Positions 18,571 to 28,345 are shown, counted from the first letter of the stretch. The stretch is DNA of 64,000 bases from Jonesiaceae bacterium BS-20 (GCA_039995105.1 CP146203.1:2294001-2358000), one strand, 5' to 3'. Numbers and translations: made by a program. Notes: generated by a model not told the origin, from the letters alone.

Positions 18571-19359
18571 ATGTCGCAACTATCCCCCACATTTCCCATG
18601 ACGCTATCAGTTGACTGTGGTGGTGGTTCGATCAAATCTGCCGTATGTGCGCCAGACGGTGCCCTCGTTACCCGGCCCGTGGTGTCCCCAACTAACTATC
18701 CATTTCATCCGGAAGATCTGGTTAGACTGATCCGCAACCTCATTGCGCACGCTGGCGTTCCAATTGACCGGCTCACGGTTGGGGTACCCGGAATGATCAG
18801 GGCCGGCAAGGTCATTTACACTCCCCACTACACCAGGGTGGCCGGGCCGCACACCGAGCCCAGTCAGAGTCTGCTAGCAGCGTGGGACCATTTTGACTTA
18901 GCTCAGGCACTCCAGGATGCAACGGGGCTTCCTACCCGGGTCATCAATGACTCCGAATTACATGGGGCCGCGCTCGTAACCGGGCACGGACTCGAGGTCG
19001 CACTGACCTTTGGCACGGGCCTAGGAAGCAGCCACTTCTTGGGCGGGGTCCTCCAAGCCCATTTGGAGATCTCACACGCTCCGTTTCAATCCGGAACTAC
19101 TTACGATGCCTACATAGGTGAACACGTGCGGCGCGAGCTTGGCGACGACGCCTGGTCCACCCGCATCCTTGAGGTAGTTTCTTCATTGCATCCCGTGTTG
19201 TGGTGGGATGCGCTCTTTATAGGCGGCGGGAACGCTCACAACCTCACCGCAGCTGCCCTCGATGCATTGACCGCCATGGGCACCGACATAACGGTTGTGG
19301 CAAATCACGTAGCACTGACCGGTGGCGCAAAAGTGTGGAGCCTGGCCGAACCCAGTTAG
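18571..19359 (+). CDS. ROK-family sugar kinase, polyphosphate glucokinase-like
   Basis: The 262-residue protein has the actin-like ATPase layout of ROK kinases: phosphate loop DCGGGSIKSAV near residue 15, RVINDSELHGAALV with the catalytic Asp of the ND pair, LTFGTGLGSSHFLGGV, and LEISHAPF in place of the ELGH-type sugar motif. It lacks the ROK zinc cluster CxCGxxGC and is short, both features of the polyphosphate/ATP-glucomannokinase (PPGK) branch. Glucose phosphorylation is therefore likely, but several family positions differ from typical PPGK (for example DIGGSGIKGA reads DCGGGSIKSA), so the phosphoryl donor and sugar are uncertain. It stands alone, divergent from truA. Confidence 0.75.
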   Translation: MSQLSPTFPMTLSVDCGGGSIKSAVCAPDGALVTRPVVSPTNYPFHPEDLVRLIRNLIAHAGVPIDRLTVGVPGMIRAGKVIYTPHYTRVAGPHTEPSQSLLAAWDHFDLAQALQDATGLPTRVINDSELHGAALVTGHGLEVALTFGTGLGSSHFLGGVLQAHLEISHAPFQSGTTYDAYIGEHVRRELGDDAWSTRILEVVSSLHPVLWWDALFIGGGNAHNLTAAALDALTAMGTDITVVANHVALTGGAKVWSLAEPS

Positions 19360-19529
19360 GCGATTTACCCCCGAACTTGTCAAGAGCCAACCGAACCGCT
19401 GCCTCGCCCGCCAAACAATCAGGTTACGCCCCGACATCTTTATTCGTTTAGCGCTACTCAGCCCCCCTTGCCCTCAGCCGGACCTCATGTCCTTCACGTG
19501 GAAAGGATCTGGGAACAAATCTCAATAAA

Positions 19530-19562
19530 AGAGTGGGGCAAACCTTAGGTTTGCCCCACTCT
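19530..19562 (-). terminator. Terminator of the infA-rplQ (alpha) operon
   Basis: Perfect 15-bp stem AGAGTGGGGCAAACC and complement around a 3-base loop, followed on the minus strand by TTTTATT. It lies 20 bases after the rplQ stop and may also stop the convergent ROK transcript. Confidence 0.9.
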
Positions 19563-19581
19563 TTCAACCGTGCGAAGAGAA

Positions 19582-20112
19582 TTAGTCTTCGGTGGTCTTA
19601 GCTTCTTCACCGACCTCGTCAGCTGCAGTTTCTTCTGCAACTACTTCTGGTGCCTCAACCTTAGCGGCCTTTTCAGCTGCCTTGGTAGCTTCCTTGATAA
19701 CAGCCTGCTTTGGTGAAACTGGCTCAAGGATGAGCTCAATTACAGCCAGCGGGGCGTTGTCGCCCTTGCGGTTACCAACTTTGGTGATGCGGGTGTATCC
19801 ACCGTTGCGCTCAGCCATGGCTGGGGCGATCTCGGTGAACAGGCGGTGCACAATGGTCTTGGCGTCGCCTTCTGCATCCTGGATGTGAATCGTCTTGTTG
19901 CGGATTACCTTGGCAACTTCGCGGCGGGCTTGGAGGTCCCCACGCTTTGCCTTGGTGATCAGACGCTCGGCCAGTGGCTGAACGCGCTTCGCCTTGGTGA
20001 CGGTGGTCGTAATACGGCCGTGCTCAAACAGGTTAGAAGCGAGGTTCGCGAGGATAAGACGCTCGTGAGCCGGGCTACCGCCGAGCCGTGTGCCCTTAGT
20101 AGGGGTAGGCAT
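19582..20112 (-). CDS. rplQ: 50S ribosomal protein L17
   Basis: Large-subunit protein near the exit tunnel. The conserved body ([25 protein letters not shown] start region, [43 protein letters not shown]) fills residues 1-130. An Ala/Glu-rich tail of about 45 residues follows; similar tails are common in actinobacterial L17. Last gene of the alpha operon. Confidence 0.97.
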   Translation of the reverse strand: MPTPTKGTRLGGSPAHERLILANLASNLFEHGRITTTVTKAKRVQPLAERLITKAKRGDLQARREVAKVIRNKTIHIQDAEGDAKTIVHRLFTEIAPAMAERNGGYTRITKVGNRKGDNAPLAVIELILEPVSPKQAVIKEATKAAEKAAKVEAPEVVAEETAADEVGEEAKTTED

Positions 20113-20172
20113 TTTTAATGCTCCTTGGAAATAGTCAAACTGATCGAACGAGCCGATCAGCTACGAAGTCAG

Positions 20173-21171
20173 TTAGTACTGCTCGCCCGCTACGTCACCA
20201 TCGAAAAAGTCAGTCGAGGCGGCGTCATAATCGAGTGGTGAGTCCTTCAGGTTCAGGCCAAGCTCAGCGAGCTTGTCCTTGACCTCAGTGATCGACTTAG
20301 AACCGAAGTTACGGATGTCGAGCAGGTCTGCCTCGCTGCGTGCAACAAGTTCACCAACCTGGTGAATTCCTTCGCGCTTGAGGCAGTTGTACGAACGAAT
20401 CGTGAGCTGGAGGTCCTCGATTGGCAGTGCCAGGTCCGCGGCCAAAGCTGCGTCCGTTGGCGATGGGCCAATCTCAATTCCTTCGGCCTCAACGTTGAGT
20501 TCCCGCGCAAGACCAAAGAGTTCAACCAGGGTCTTACCCGCTGAAGCAAGTGCATCACGTGGTGCAATTGCCGGCTTGGTTTCAACATCGATGATGAGGC
20601 GGTCAAAGTCGGTGCGCTGCTCAACACGGGTAGCCTCAACCTTGTAGGTTACTTTGAGGACCGGTGAGTAGATGGAGTCAACCGGAATACGGCCGATCTC
20701 TGCATCGAAGGACTTGTTCTGCTGTGCTGAAACGTAGCCGCGGCCACGCTCAACGGTCAGCTCAATCTCCAGCTTGCCCTTTTCATTCAGGGTCGCAATG
20801 TGAAGGTCTTGGTTGTGGATTTCGACACCTGCTGGAGGAACAATGTCCGCAGCGGTGACTACACCGGCGCCCTGCTTACGCAGGTACATCACAACAGGCT
20901 CATCGTTTTCAGATGAAACTACGAGGTTCTTGATATTCAAGATAACCTCGGTGACGTCTTCCTTAACTCCCTGCACGGTGGTGAACTCGTGGAGTACACC
21001 ATCGATACGGATGGAGGTTACTGCCGCGCCTGGGATCGACGAGAGCAGCGTACGGCGCATTGAGTTACCGAGCGTGTAGCCGAAGCCTGGCTCGAGTGGC
21101 TCAATGGTGAACCGGGAACGTTCTGGGGAAACAATTTCCTCAGACAGAGTTGGTCGCTGTGCAATTAGCAC
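20173..21171 (-). CDS. rpoA: RNA polymerase alpha subunit
   Basis: The 332-residue protein has the N-terminal dimerisation domain (residues 1 to about 225; [32 protein letters not shown]) and the C-terminal DNA/activator-binding domain (from about 250; [40 protein letters not shown]). Both are complete. It lies between rpsK and rplQ; rpsD, which stands before rpoA in many bacteria, is absent here. A hairpin occupies the 180-base gap to rpsK. Confidence 0.98.
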   Translation of the reverse strand: MLIAQRPTLSEEIVSPERSRFTIEPLEPGFGYTLGNSMRRTLLSSIPGAAVTSIRIDGVLHEFTTVQGVKEDVTEVILNIKNLVVSSENDEPVVMYLRKQGAGVVTAADIVPPAGVEIHNQDLHIATLNEKGKLEIELTVERGRGYVSAQQNKSFDAEIGRIPVDSIYSPVLKVTYKVEATRVEQRTDFDRLIIDVETKPAIAPRDALASAGKTLVELFGLARELNVEAEGIEIGPSPTDAALAADLALPIEDLQLTIRSYNCLKREGIHQVGELVARSEADLLDIRNFGSKSITEVKDKLAELGLNLKDSPLDYDAASTDFFDGDVAGEQY

Positions 21172-21280
21172 TGGTGTTTTCCTTTCAACATGCGTCCGCT
21201 ATATGACGCATACATGACCGGCCAGATGACCTGGCCGACTCAACCAAAAAATTCTCACTGCGTGAATGTTTCTGTAACCA

Positions 21281-21315
21281 CCTGGGCCACGACCGGTTAA
21301 GGAATGTGGCCCAGG
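21281..21315 (-). repeat. Inverted repeat between rpsK and rpoA
   Basis: Ten-bp arms CCTGGGCCAC and GTGGCCCAGG around a 15-base loop. A second short palindrome GGCCAG/CTGGCC follows at 21220-21236. No T-run follows either directly; they may moderate read-through or stabilise the rpoA-rplQ part of the message. Confidence 0.5.
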
Positions 21316-21351
21316 GACTACACAAAAACAAGGGCAGACGAAACGGGTAAC

Positions 21352-21759
21352 TCAGACGCGGCGGCGCTTAGGCTGACGGCAGCCGTTGTGTGCCTGAGGC
21401 GTTACGTCCTGAATCGAACCAACTTCGAGGCCAGCAGCCTGAAGGGAACGAATTGCGGTTTCGCGTCCAGAGCCTGGGCCCTTAACGAAGACGTCTACCT
21501 TCTTCATACCGTGTTCCTGAGCGCGGCGTGCAGCCGACTCAGCAGCAAGCTGGGCTGCATATGGGGTTGACTTACGTGAACCCTTGAAGCCAACCTGACC
21601 TGACGATGCCCATGAAATAACGGCACCTGATGGGTCCGTGATGGAAACAATCGTGTTGTTAAACGTACTCTTGATGTGCGCCTGGCCGATTGAGACGTTC
21701 TTTTTGTCTTTACGGCGAGGCTTGCGGGCGCCCTGCGCCGCGCGAGTCTTTGGAGGCAT
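21352..21759 (-). CDS. rpsK: 30S ribosomal protein S11
   Basis: Platform protein of the small subunit. The 135-residue product has the basic N-terminus and the conserved [18 protein letters not shown] and [21 protein letters not shown] blocks, ending CRQPKRRRV. Follows rpsM by about 100 bases in the alpha operon. Confidence 0.98.
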   Translation of the reverse strand: MPPKTRAAQGARKPRRKDKKNVSIGQAHIKSTFNNTIVSITDPSGAVISWASSGQVGFKGSRKSTPYAAQLAAESAARRAQEHGMKKVDVFVKGPGSGRETAIRSLQAAGLEVGSIQDVTPQAHNGCRQPKRRRV

Positions 21760-21860
21760 TTGCTCTTTCTCTCCTGGGTTGAGGTCTTCGGATCGTTATA
21801 CAAGAAGTGCGTGGCCAACAAATGTTGGATAACACTTCCAAACGAACTGCTGCTATTGGA

Positions 21861-22235
21861 TCAGCGAGCCTTCTTCTTACCGGCCACTGTGCGCTTTGGT
21901 CCCTTACGGGTGCGCGCGTTGGTTTTGGTGCGCTGACCGTGAACTGGAAGTCCGCGGCGGTGACGCAGACCCTGATAGCAGCCGATCTCAACCTTGCGGC
22001 GGATGTCAGCAGCAACCTCACGGCGAAGGTCACCCTCGAGCTTGTAGTTAGCTTCGAGGTAGTCACGTAGCGCTACGAGCTCGGCGTCGCCGAGGTCCTT
22101 AACGCGTACGTTATCTGCAATTCCCGCAGCCTTCATTGTTTCTTGGGCGCGGGTACGGCCTACGCCGTAAATGTAAGTAAGCGCAACCTCTAGTCGCTTG
22201 TCGCGAGGGAGGTCGACGCCAATAAGACGTGCCAT
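21861..22235 (-). CDS. rpsM: 30S ribosomal protein S13
   Basis: Head protein contacting L5 across the subunit bridge. [21 protein letters not shown] start, GVGRTRAQE motif, [17 protein letters not shown] and the basic C-terminus [11 protein letters not shown] are intact over 124 residues. Confidence 0.98.
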   Translation of the reverse strand: MARLIGVDLPRDKRLEVALTYIYGVGRTRAQETMKAAGIADNVRVKDLGDAELVALRDYLEANYKLEGDLRREVAADIRRKVEIGCYQGLRHRRGLPVHGQRTKTNARTRKGPKRTVAGKKKAR

Positions 22236-22322
22236 GTGCCTTATGGCTCCTGTAAATCAGGTCGGAGGTCTGATGCACCACCACTCGCTTTTTGCGATCC
22301 TGAGCCTCCGCGCCCAGGGTAT

Positions 22323-22342
22323 GTTCCACCCGAGGGTGGAAC
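22323..22342 (-). repeat. Hairpin between rpmJ and rpsM
   Basis: Perfect 8-bp stem GTTCCACC/GGTGGAAC with a 4-base loop in the 179-base gap upstream of rpsM. There is no T-run, so it is more likely a leader or mRNA-stability element than a terminator. Confidence 0.4.
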
Positions 22343-22414
22343 GGTGATGCGTTTACTATTTTCCTGACAACTTTGTGTCAGGGTCACACAGCCGAACTAT
22401 TTCCCGAAAGGAAA

Positions 22415-22528
22415 TTAGCCCTGGCGCTGCTTGTGACGAACGTTTTCACAGATGACCATTACGCGACCGTGCCGGCGAATAACCTTGCACTTGTCACAGA
22501 TCTTCTTAACGCTTGGGTTGACCTTCAT
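22415..22528 (-). CDS. rpmJ: 50S ribosomal protein L36
   Basis: Thirty-seven-residue protein [14 protein letters not shown]... ending VRHKQRQG. It holds the zinc-ribbon ligands C11 and C14 and the later C27/H32 pair, so it is the zinc-binding (C+) form. It sits between infA and rpsM as usual. Confidence 0.97.
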   Translation of the reverse strand: MKVNPSVKKICDKCKVIRRHGRVMVICENVRHKQRQG

Positions 22529-22603
22529 CGTGGTTCCTCCGCCGCTGCACCACGTTGTGGCACATAAGAGTGCCCCGTAAATGCACGGCAGTGATCGGGG
22601 TGG

Positions 22604-22825
22604 TTACTTGTAGCGGTAGACAATTCGGCCACGGGACAAGTCATACGGGCTCAACTCGACTACTACGCGGTCCTCCGGGAGGATACGAATGTAGTGTTGT
22701 CTCATTTTGCCCGAAATGTGCGCTAGCACCTTGTGACCGTTGGTCAGTTCTACGCGAAACATCGCGTTAGGAAGAGCCTCGACCACGCTGCCCTCGATTT
22801 CGATGACACCGTCCTTCTTTGCCAT
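22604..22825 (-). CDS. infA: Translation initiation factor IF-1
   Basis: Single OB-fold protein of 73 residues, [12 protein letters not shown] through [13 protein letters not shown], which occupies the A site during initiation. The ATG at 22823-22825 is preceded by AGGAG; the longer frame upstream is not conserved. First gene of the infA-rpmJ-rpsM-rpsK-rpoA-rplQ operon. Confidence 0.98.
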   Translation of the reverse strand: MAKKDGVIEIEGSVVEALPNAMFRVELTNGHKVLAHISGKMRQHYIRILPEDRVVVELSPYDLSRGRIVYRYK

Positions 22826-22962
22826 ATACTCCGCTAACTCCTGTAATTTGGATTGGCTGGAATGTTTAACACATACCAACGCACTATCTTACGGCATAAC
22901 CGGTGTAGTTCGTACCGTGATTTCAGTTACTTACTAGAGTGACACAGCTTGCGCGCCGAATA

Positions 22963-23805
22963 CTAGAGAGTTACAACCTTAATTCCGAGCCCCTCGAGTT
23001 CGCTTTTACCGCCATCATGGGCTGTAAGCACGCAAATCCCGTCCTCAAACACCGCAACCGTATGCTCCCAATGCGCTGCAAACGCACGGTCTACCGTGCG
23101 AACCGTCCAGCCATCATCGAGAATTTCAATTTCTGGACTGCCCAAGGTGAGCATTGGTTCGATCGCAAGACACATACCCGGAATAATTTTGGGACTCAGG
23201 CCCCGCACCCTGAAATTAGGAACGTCGGGGTCCTGATGCAGAGTTGAGCCAATGCCGTGTCCGACAAACTCTTCAACAATGCCAAAGTCCCAGCCATAAC
23301 GGTCGCTTTGGGCATAAACCTCGGTTTCAATCAATTTCCCGATGCCGTTAACCCGCTTTGCGCTGGCTACCGCAGCGATACCCGCCCACATGGCGCGTTC
23401 CGTCGCCGTGACCAGGTTGGTGTGCTCGGAAGCTTCTGGCTCGCCCACAATGGCCGTCAACGCGCTGTCAGCATGCCATCCATCAACGATGGCTCCGCAG
23501 TCGAATGAGACTACGTCGCCGGGGGTGATGATCCGCTGGTTTGGAATGCCGTGGATCACCTCATCATTGATTGAGATACACAATGATTTTGAAAAGCCCT
23601 CATAATCTAGAAATGACGGCTGTGCCCCGTGATCCAGAATCACGGCATGGGCGAGATCGTTCAGCTCCAACGCAGAAAGTCCGGGACGCAGGGCGTCCCG
23701 GACTTCTGACAGTGCTGTTGCAACGATCAGGCCGGCCTTACGCATAAGCGCAATCTGGTCCGGGGACTTGATTTCGATTTTCTTTGAACCGAACATCTTG
23801 TCCAT
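22963..23805 (-). CDS. map: Methionine aminopeptidase, type I
   Basis: Removes the N-terminal Met after deformylation. Metal ligands are all visible: Asp in VSFDCGAIVDGWHADSA (two Asp), His in FVGHGIGSTLHQ, Glu in MCLAIEPML and Glu in HWEHTVAV; the substrate His lies in VIHGIPNQ. The length (280) is normal for an actinobacterial type Ia enzyme. A second in-frame ATG at residue 4 could also serve as start. Last gene of secY-adk-map. Confidence 0.97.
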   Translation of the reverse strand: MDKMFGSKKIEIKSPDQIALMRKAGLIVATALSEVRDALRPGLSALELNDLAHAVILDHGAQPSFLDYEGFSKSLCISINDEVIHGIPNQRIITPGDVVSFDCGAIVDGWHADSALTAIVGEPEASEHTNLVTATERAMWAGIAAVASAKRVNGIGKLIETEVYAQSDRYGWDFGIVEEFVGHGIGSTLHQDPDVPNFRVRGLSPKIIPGMCLAIEPMLTLGSPEIEILDDGWTVRTVDRAFAAHWEHTVAVFEDGICVLTAHDGGKSELEGLGIKVVTL

Positions 23806-23834
23806 ACCGATCAGGTTGGTGAAACTAGGTGAAA

Positions 23835-24422
23835 TTAACCGAGCTGTTCAATTCCGGCAACGAGCCGTGCGGTAACTTCTTCTACCTCACCGATCCCGTC
23901 AACCTGAACCAAAGCGCCACGGCTGGCATACTCGCCGGAAATCGGAGCGGTCTGCTCCGCGTATACGGTCAAGCGGTGAGCGATGACCTCGGCGGTGTCG
24001 TCCGCCCGGCCCTCGATCTCGGCCCGCTTTAGTAAGCGCTCGGAGACAATCGCGTTGTCCGCGGTAATCTCCACTGCCCCGTCGAGAGTAACTCCCAGAT
24101 CCGTCAGAATCTGATCGAGTTCCGCAACCTGAGCCAGGTTACGTGGGTAACCATCGAGGATGAAGCCCAAGTCCTTCGGGTTGTCGCCAACCTTCGAAGT
24201 GAGCTTGTCGCGCACCATCGCGTTGGTTACCGAGTCCGGGACTAGCTCGCCCTTAGCTGTGTACTGCTGGGCAAGTTTGCCAAGTTCAGTTTCACCCTTA
24301 ATATTTGCTCGGAAGATATCACCGGTTGAGATGGCCTCAACGTTCAAAACCTTGGCGAGCTGAGCGGCCTGGGTGCCTTTACCAGCACCAGGGGCCCCCA
24401 ATAGCACTAAGCGTGCGCTCAT
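23835..24422 (-). CDS. adk: Adenylate kinase
   Basis: Catalyses ATP + AMP to 2 ADP. P-loop GAPGAGKGT at 9-17, AMP-binding STGDIFRANI, GFILDGYPRN. At 195 residues it is the short form without a zinc LID, as usual in actinobacteria. The ATG overlaps the secY stop (ATGA) and AAGGA precedes it. Confidence 0.98.
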   Translation of the reverse strand: MSARLVLLGAPGAGKGTQAAQLAKVLNVEAISTGDIFRANIKGETELGKLAQQYTAKGELVPDSVTNAMVRDKLTSKVGDNPKDLGFILDGYPRNLAQVAELDQILTDLGVTLDGAVEITADNAIVSERLLKRAEIEGRADDTAEVIAHRLTVYAEQTAPISGEYASRGALVQVDGIGEVEEVTARLVAGIEQLG

Positions 24423-25708
24423 TTCAGCAGTCCTTCGTAGTTACGTTGCTGGAGTTGGGCGTCGATCTGCTTAACAGTCTCGAGTCCCACACCAACGATA
24501 ATCAAAATTGAGGTTCCACCGAATGGCAGGTTCTCTCCCACACCGAGCACAATGAATGCGACGGTCGGGATGAGTGCGACCAGAGCCAGGTAAATGGAAC
24601 CGGCGGTGGTCACACGGTTAATGACGTACGCGAGGTACTCAGCGGTTGGGCGCCCGGCACGAATGCCCGGAATGAATCCGCCGTACTTCTTCATGTTGTC
24701 AGCAACGTCGTCCGGGTTGAACGTGATTGCGGTGTAGAAGAACGCAAAGAAGATAATCATCAAGACATACAGCGTCAGGTGCAGCGGTGATGAAGTCGAG
24801 GCAATGTTGTCCTGAACCCACCGGACCCAAGGAGCGTCAATGTTAGCGAACTGAGCCAGCAACATTGGCACCGTCAGGATCGATGACGCGAAGATCACCG
24901 GGATAACACCGGAGATGTTGATCTTGATTGGGATGTACGTGGAAGATCCACCGTAAACCTTGCGACCAACCATGCGCTTTGCATACTGGACCGGGATCCG
25001 ACGCTGAGACTGCTCAACAAAGACCACGAGGGCAATCACGAGCAGGGAAATCAAAACAACGACACCGAACTTGGCAAAGCCACCGGTGCCCTTCGAGATC
25101 GACCACAGGGCGCCTGGGAAGGAAGCGATGATCGAAATGAAGATCAGCATCGACATTCCGTTGCCAACGCCGTTCTCGGTGATCTGCTCACCGAGCCACA
25201 TGATGAGGCCGGTTCCGGCGGTCATCACGAGGATGATCATGATCGAGGTCATGACCGAGTCGTTCGGAATAATGTCACAGCCGGGGATCAACTGGCCGGT
25301 ACGAGCCATTGTCACGTACGTGGTTGCCTGCAGAACACCCAAGAAGATGGTCAGGTACCGCGTGTACTGCGTCAGCTTCGCCTGGCCGGTCTGGCCTTCT
25401 TTCTGAAGGGCCTCAAAGCGCGGGATAACCACGCGCAGCAGCTGCACAATGATACTCGCCGTAATGTACGGCATGATACCTAGTGCAAAGATTGAAAGTT
25501 GTAGTAGTGCGCCACCACTGAAGAGGTTCACAAGACCCAGCAGGCCTCCCCCATCGGAGGCCGCGAGACATTGCTGCACATTCGTGTAGGAAACCCCGGG
25601 CGCAGGGACGTTTGAACCAATTCGATACAGCACGATAATCGAAATCGTGAACAGTAGCTTGCGTCGAAGGTCGGGCGTTCTGAACGCCCGAGCGAAACCG
25701 CTTAGCAC
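24419..25708 (-). CDS. secY: Protein translocase subunit SecY
   Basis: Channel subunit of the Sec translocon. The 429-residue protein has ten predictable membrane helices, the cytoplasmic N-terminus FARAFRTPDLRRKLLFT, the plug region after helix 1, QSQRRIPVQYAKRM-like loop and the C-terminal YNDDVADN/GFIPGIRAGRPTAEYL region (here FNPDDVADNMKKYGG). Starts with GTG five bases after AGGAGG. It begins a secY-adk-map transcript separate from the spc operon, with its own leader and a TATAAT box. Confidence 0.97.
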   Translation of the reverse strand: MLSGFARAFRTPDLRRKLLFTISIIVLYRIGSNVPAPGVSYTNVQQCLAASDGGGLLGLVNLFSGGALLQLSIFALGIMPYITASIIVQLLRVVIPRFEALQKEGQTGQAKLTQYTRYLTIFLGVLQATTYVTMARTGQLIPGCDIIPNDSVMTSIMIILVMTAGTGLIMWLGEQITENGVGNGMSMLIFISIIASFPGALWSISKGTGGFAKFGVVVLISLLVIALVVFVEQSQRRIPVQYAKRMVGRKVYGGSSTYIPIKINISGVIPVIFASSILTVPMLLAQFANIDAPWVRWVQDNIASTSSPLHLTLYVLMIIFFAFFYTAITFNPDDVADNMKKYGGFIPGIRAGRPTAEYLAYVINRVTTAGSIYLALVALIPTVAFIVLGVGENLPFGGTSILIIVGVGLETVKQIDAQLQQRNYEGLLK

Positions 25709-25794
25709 CTATTCCTCCTGAAACGCCGCAGCAGTGCGAACACCGGTTCCGGGGCGAAGTGTAGTGGCCACATGAAAAGTGGCATCTAGTCATA

Positions 25795-25847
25795 GCGCCG
25801 GATTGCCGGCGCCCTCAATACTTTAACCGCATGTGATAGGAATTATA
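25795..25847 (-). promoter_or_regulatory. secY promoter and leader hairpin
   Basis: A perfect TATAAT on the minus strand at 25842-25847 lies about 135 bases before the secY start, without a good -35. Downstream, a 7-bp hairpin GCGCCGG/CCGGCGC (25795-25812) sits in the leader. It is just after the rplO terminator. Confidence 0.5.
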
Positions 25848-25892
25848 AAATCACAACACGATAATTCATCCTGCTAAGACTACATATAAAAA

Positions 25893-25924
25893 CACGGGGC
25901 CGGTGCATATGCACCGGCCCCGTG
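25893..25924 (-). terminator. Terminator of the spc operon after rplO
   Basis: A 32-base perfect palindrome beginning CACGGGGCCGGTGCA is followed on the minus strand by TTTTTATA. It lies nine bases after the rplO stop: a textbook intrinsic terminator. Confidence 0.95.
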
Positions 25925-25933
25925 AGATTTTAA

Positions 25934-26530
25934 TCAGTCTTGTGTAACTGATCCGCCAGCTGCAAGGATTTTTTCCCTAGCAGAGCTGGATACCGCGTCA
26001 ACCGCAACATTCAGCTTGACGGTAACGTCGCCGGTTCCCAATACCTTCACTGGGAGTCCCTTGCGAACTGCGCCCTTGTCTACGAGGTCAGCAACCGTAA
26101 CAACTCCACCCTGTGGGAAGAGCTGCTCAAGCTTGTCCAGGTTTACAACCTGGAATTCAACCTTGAATGGGTTCTTGAAGCCACGCAGCTTTGGAAGACG
26201 CATGTGGAGTGGCATTTGGCCACCCTCGAAGCCGAATGGTACTTGGTAACGAGCTTTCGTTCCCTTGGTACCGCGACCTGCGGTCTTACCCTTGGATCCC
26301 TCACCACGACCAACACGGGTCTTGGATGGACGTGATCCTGGAGCTGGACGCAAGTGGTGCAGCTTGAGAGCTGGACCAGCGGCTGGGGTTTCTTCCTCAG
26401 CCTTCTTGACGGTCTTCTTAACCTCTGCCTTTTCAGCAACAGCCTTTTTCGCTGGAGCCTTCTTTGCAGGGGCCTTCTTTGCGGTTTCAGCTACTGCCTC
26501 TACCGCGTCATCAGCCTTCTTTTCAGCCAT
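25934..26530 (-). CDS. rplO: 50S ribosomal protein L15 with histone-H1-like N-terminal tail
   Basis: The normal L15 body begins near residue 54 ([25 protein letters not shown]-type start, [16 protein letters not shown]). It is preceded by about 52 residues rich in Ala, Lys and Glu with [10 protein letters not shown] repeats, like histone H1 or mycobacterial HupB tails. The long start is real: a GAGGAGG inside the last rpmD codons precedes this ATG, and no ATG, GTG or TTG occurs between it and the L15 body. Total 198 residues, against about 147-150 for usual L15. Last gene of the spc operon. Confidence 0.96.
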   Translation of the reverse strand: MAEKKADDAVEAVAETAKKAPAKKAPAKKAVAEKAEVKKTVKKAEEETPAAGPALKLHHLRPAPGSRPSKTRVGRGEGSKGKTAGRGTKGTKARYQVPFGFEGGQMPLHMRLPKLRGFKNPFKVEFQVVNLDKLEQLFPQGGVVTVADLVDKGAVRKGLPVKVLGTGDVTVKLNVAVDAVSSSAREKILAAGGSVTQD

Positions 26531-26532
26531 GA

Positions 26533-26715
26533 TCAGTTAACCTCCTCAACCTTAACTAGGTGAGCCACGGTTGCGATCATGCCGCGTACCACTGGGGTGT
26601 CCTCACGTACGGTGTTAGCACCGAGTTTCGTCAGGCCCAAGCTACGAAGCGTGTCGCGCTGGTTTTGCTTTCCGCCAATAGCGGACTTGACCTGGGTCAC
26701 TTTCAGAGTGCTCAT
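26533..26715 (-). CDS. rpmD: 50S ribosomal protein L30
   Basis: Sixty-residue protein, [25 protein letters not shown] and [15 protein letters not shown], the short bacterial form. Its ATG overlaps the rpsE stop (ATGA) and its last codons supply the ribosome-binding site for rplO. Confidence 0.97.
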   Translation of the reverse strand: MSTLKVTQVKSAIGGKQNQRDTLRSLGLTKLGANTVREDTPVVRGMIATVAHLVKVEEVN

Positions 26716-27377
26716 TTAGTGCCTACCTCTGCTGCCTTCGCTGCGATGCCGGCGGCCTGTGCCCGTAGGAGCGGTGCCGGAGCAACGTCCTCAAGAGCAA
26801 GTCCACGGCGAGCCGCAACTGCTGCTGGCTCCTCAAGACCACGCAGTGCCGCTACCGTCGCACGGACGATGTTGATTGCGTTTGAGGATCCAAGTGACTT
26901 GGAAAGTACGTCGTGGATACCGGCGCATTCCAGAACCGCACGCACTGGACCACCGGCGATAACACCGGTACCTGGTGCTGCTGGGCGCAGGAATACTACT
27001 CCAGCTGCGTCTTCACCCTGAATTGGGTGAGGAATGGTTCCCTGGATGCGTGGAACGCGGAAGAAGGACTTCTTAGCTTCTTCTACACCCTTAGCAATCG
27101 CTGCAGGAACTTCCTTAGCCTTACCGTAACCAATGCCTACGGTGCCATCGCCATCTCCAACCACAACAAGTGCGGTGAAGGAGAAACGACGTCCACCCTT
27201 AACAACCTTGGAAACACGGTTGATAGCGACGACGCGCTCTACAAAAGCGCTCTTTTCAGCTGCGTCACCACGACGTCCGCCGCCTTCGCCGCGACCGCGG
27301 CCACCGGAACGACGATCGTTCTGTTGCTCGTTTGCGCCACCCGTGGGGGCGCCAGTACTGCGCTGCCCTGCAGCCAT
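26712..27377 (-). CDS. rpsE: 30S ribosomal protein S5
   Basis: The 221-residue protein has the double-stranded RNA-binding N-domain ([23 protein letters not shown]) and the C-domain ([33 protein letters not shown]). A Gly/Arg-rich, disordered N-terminus of about 40 residues comes first. ATG 27375-27377 follows AAAGGA at good spacing; a longer upstream frame overlaps rplR and is rejected. Confidence 0.97.
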   Translation of the reverse strand: MAAGQRSTGAPTGGANEQQNDRRSGGRGRGEGGGRRGDAAEKSAFVERVVAINRVSKVVKGGRRFSFTALVVVGDGDGTVGIGYGKAKEVPAAIAKGVEEAKKSFFRVPRIQGTIPHPIQGEDAAGVVFLRPAAPGTGVIAGGPVRAVLECAGIHDVLSKSLGSSNAINIVRATVAALRGLEEPAAVAARRGLALEDVAPAPLLRAQAAGIAAKAAEVGTK

Positions 27378-27411
27378 CAGAGTGTCCTTTGCTTCGAAAC
27401 GGAAGTGGTAA

Positions 27412-27783
27412 TCATAGTGACAGACCACCTTCGCGGGCACCGTCTGCTACAGCAGCGACCCGTCCGTGGTACTTGTTTCCACCGCGGTCAAAGATGACCG
27501 AGTCAATACCGGCAGCCTTTGCGCGCTCAGCGACTAGCTCGCCGACCTTGCGGGACTTGGCGGTCTTGTCTGCATCGAGGCCGCGGAGCTCTGCCTCGAG
27601 TGTGGAAGCCGAAACCAGGGTCTTGCCGACGGTGTCGTCGACAACCTGAACGGAGATGTGACGTGAAGAACGCGTCACTACCATGCGTGGACGTGAGGCA
27701 ACACCGCTGATCTTCTTGCGAAGACGCACGTGACGACGTCGACGGGCAATGGATTTGCTCTTGCCAATTAGTTTCAGAGCCAT
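27412..27783 (-). CDS. rplR: 50S ribosomal protein L18
   Basis: 5S rRNA-binding protein. 123 residues: [36 protein letters not shown] and the C-terminal [26 protein letters not shown]. Two bases separate it from rplF. Confidence 0.98.
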   Translation of the reverse strand: MALKLIGKSKSIARRRRHVRLRKKISGVASRPRMVVTRSSRHISVQVVDDTVGKTLVSASTLEAELRGLDADKTAKSRKVGELVAERAKAAGIDSVIFDRGGNKYHGRVAAVADGAREGGLSL

Positions 27784-27785
27784 CG

Positions 27786-28325
27786 TTACTTACCAGCCTT
27801 TCCAGCCTTGCGGCGGACGTCTTCGCCGGCGTAGCGGATTCCCTTGCCCTTGTAAGGCTCTGGCTTACGGATCTTACGAATGTTCGCAGATACCTCGCCA
27901 ACCTGCTGCTTGTCGATACCCGAAACCGAGAACTTGGTTGGGCTTTCGACAGCAAAGGTGATGCCTTCAGGAGCGGAAACCACGACCGGGTGCGAGAAAC
28001 CTAGAGTGAAGTCTAGGTCCTTGCCCTTGGCCGCTACACGGTAACCGGTGCCTACAATTTCAAGCTTCTTTTCGTAGCCCTGGGTAACACCGATGATCAG
28101 GTTATCCAGCAGGGTGCGGGTCAAACCGTGCAGGGCACGTGACTCGCGCTCATCGTTCGGACGGGAAACCACGAGGGATCCGTCTTCTTCGCGAGCTACT
28201 TCGATTGGGGCTGCAATAACGTGCTCAAGGGTTCCCTTAGGGCCCTTAACCGTTACTAGCGCGCCGCTAATAGTTACATCCACACCAGCGGGAACCGGAA
28301 TAGGAAGTCTACCGATACGTGACAT
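27786..28325 (-). CDS. rplF: 50S ribosomal protein L6
   Basis: Two-domain protein near the factor-binding site; 179 residues with [32 protein letters not shown] and the C-terminal [18 protein letters not shown] motif. Confidence 0.98.
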   Translation of the reverse strand: MSRIGRLPIPVPAGVDVTISGALVTVKGPKGTLEHVIAAPIEVAREEDGSLVVSRPNDERESRALHGLTRTLLDNLIIGVTQGYEKKLEIVGTGYRVAAKGKDLDFTLGFSHPVVVSAPEGITFAVESPTKFSVSGIDKQQVGEVSANIRKIRKPEPYKGKGIRYAGEDVRRKAGKAGK

Positions 28326-28345
28326 TTGTATCTCTTACCTTTCCG

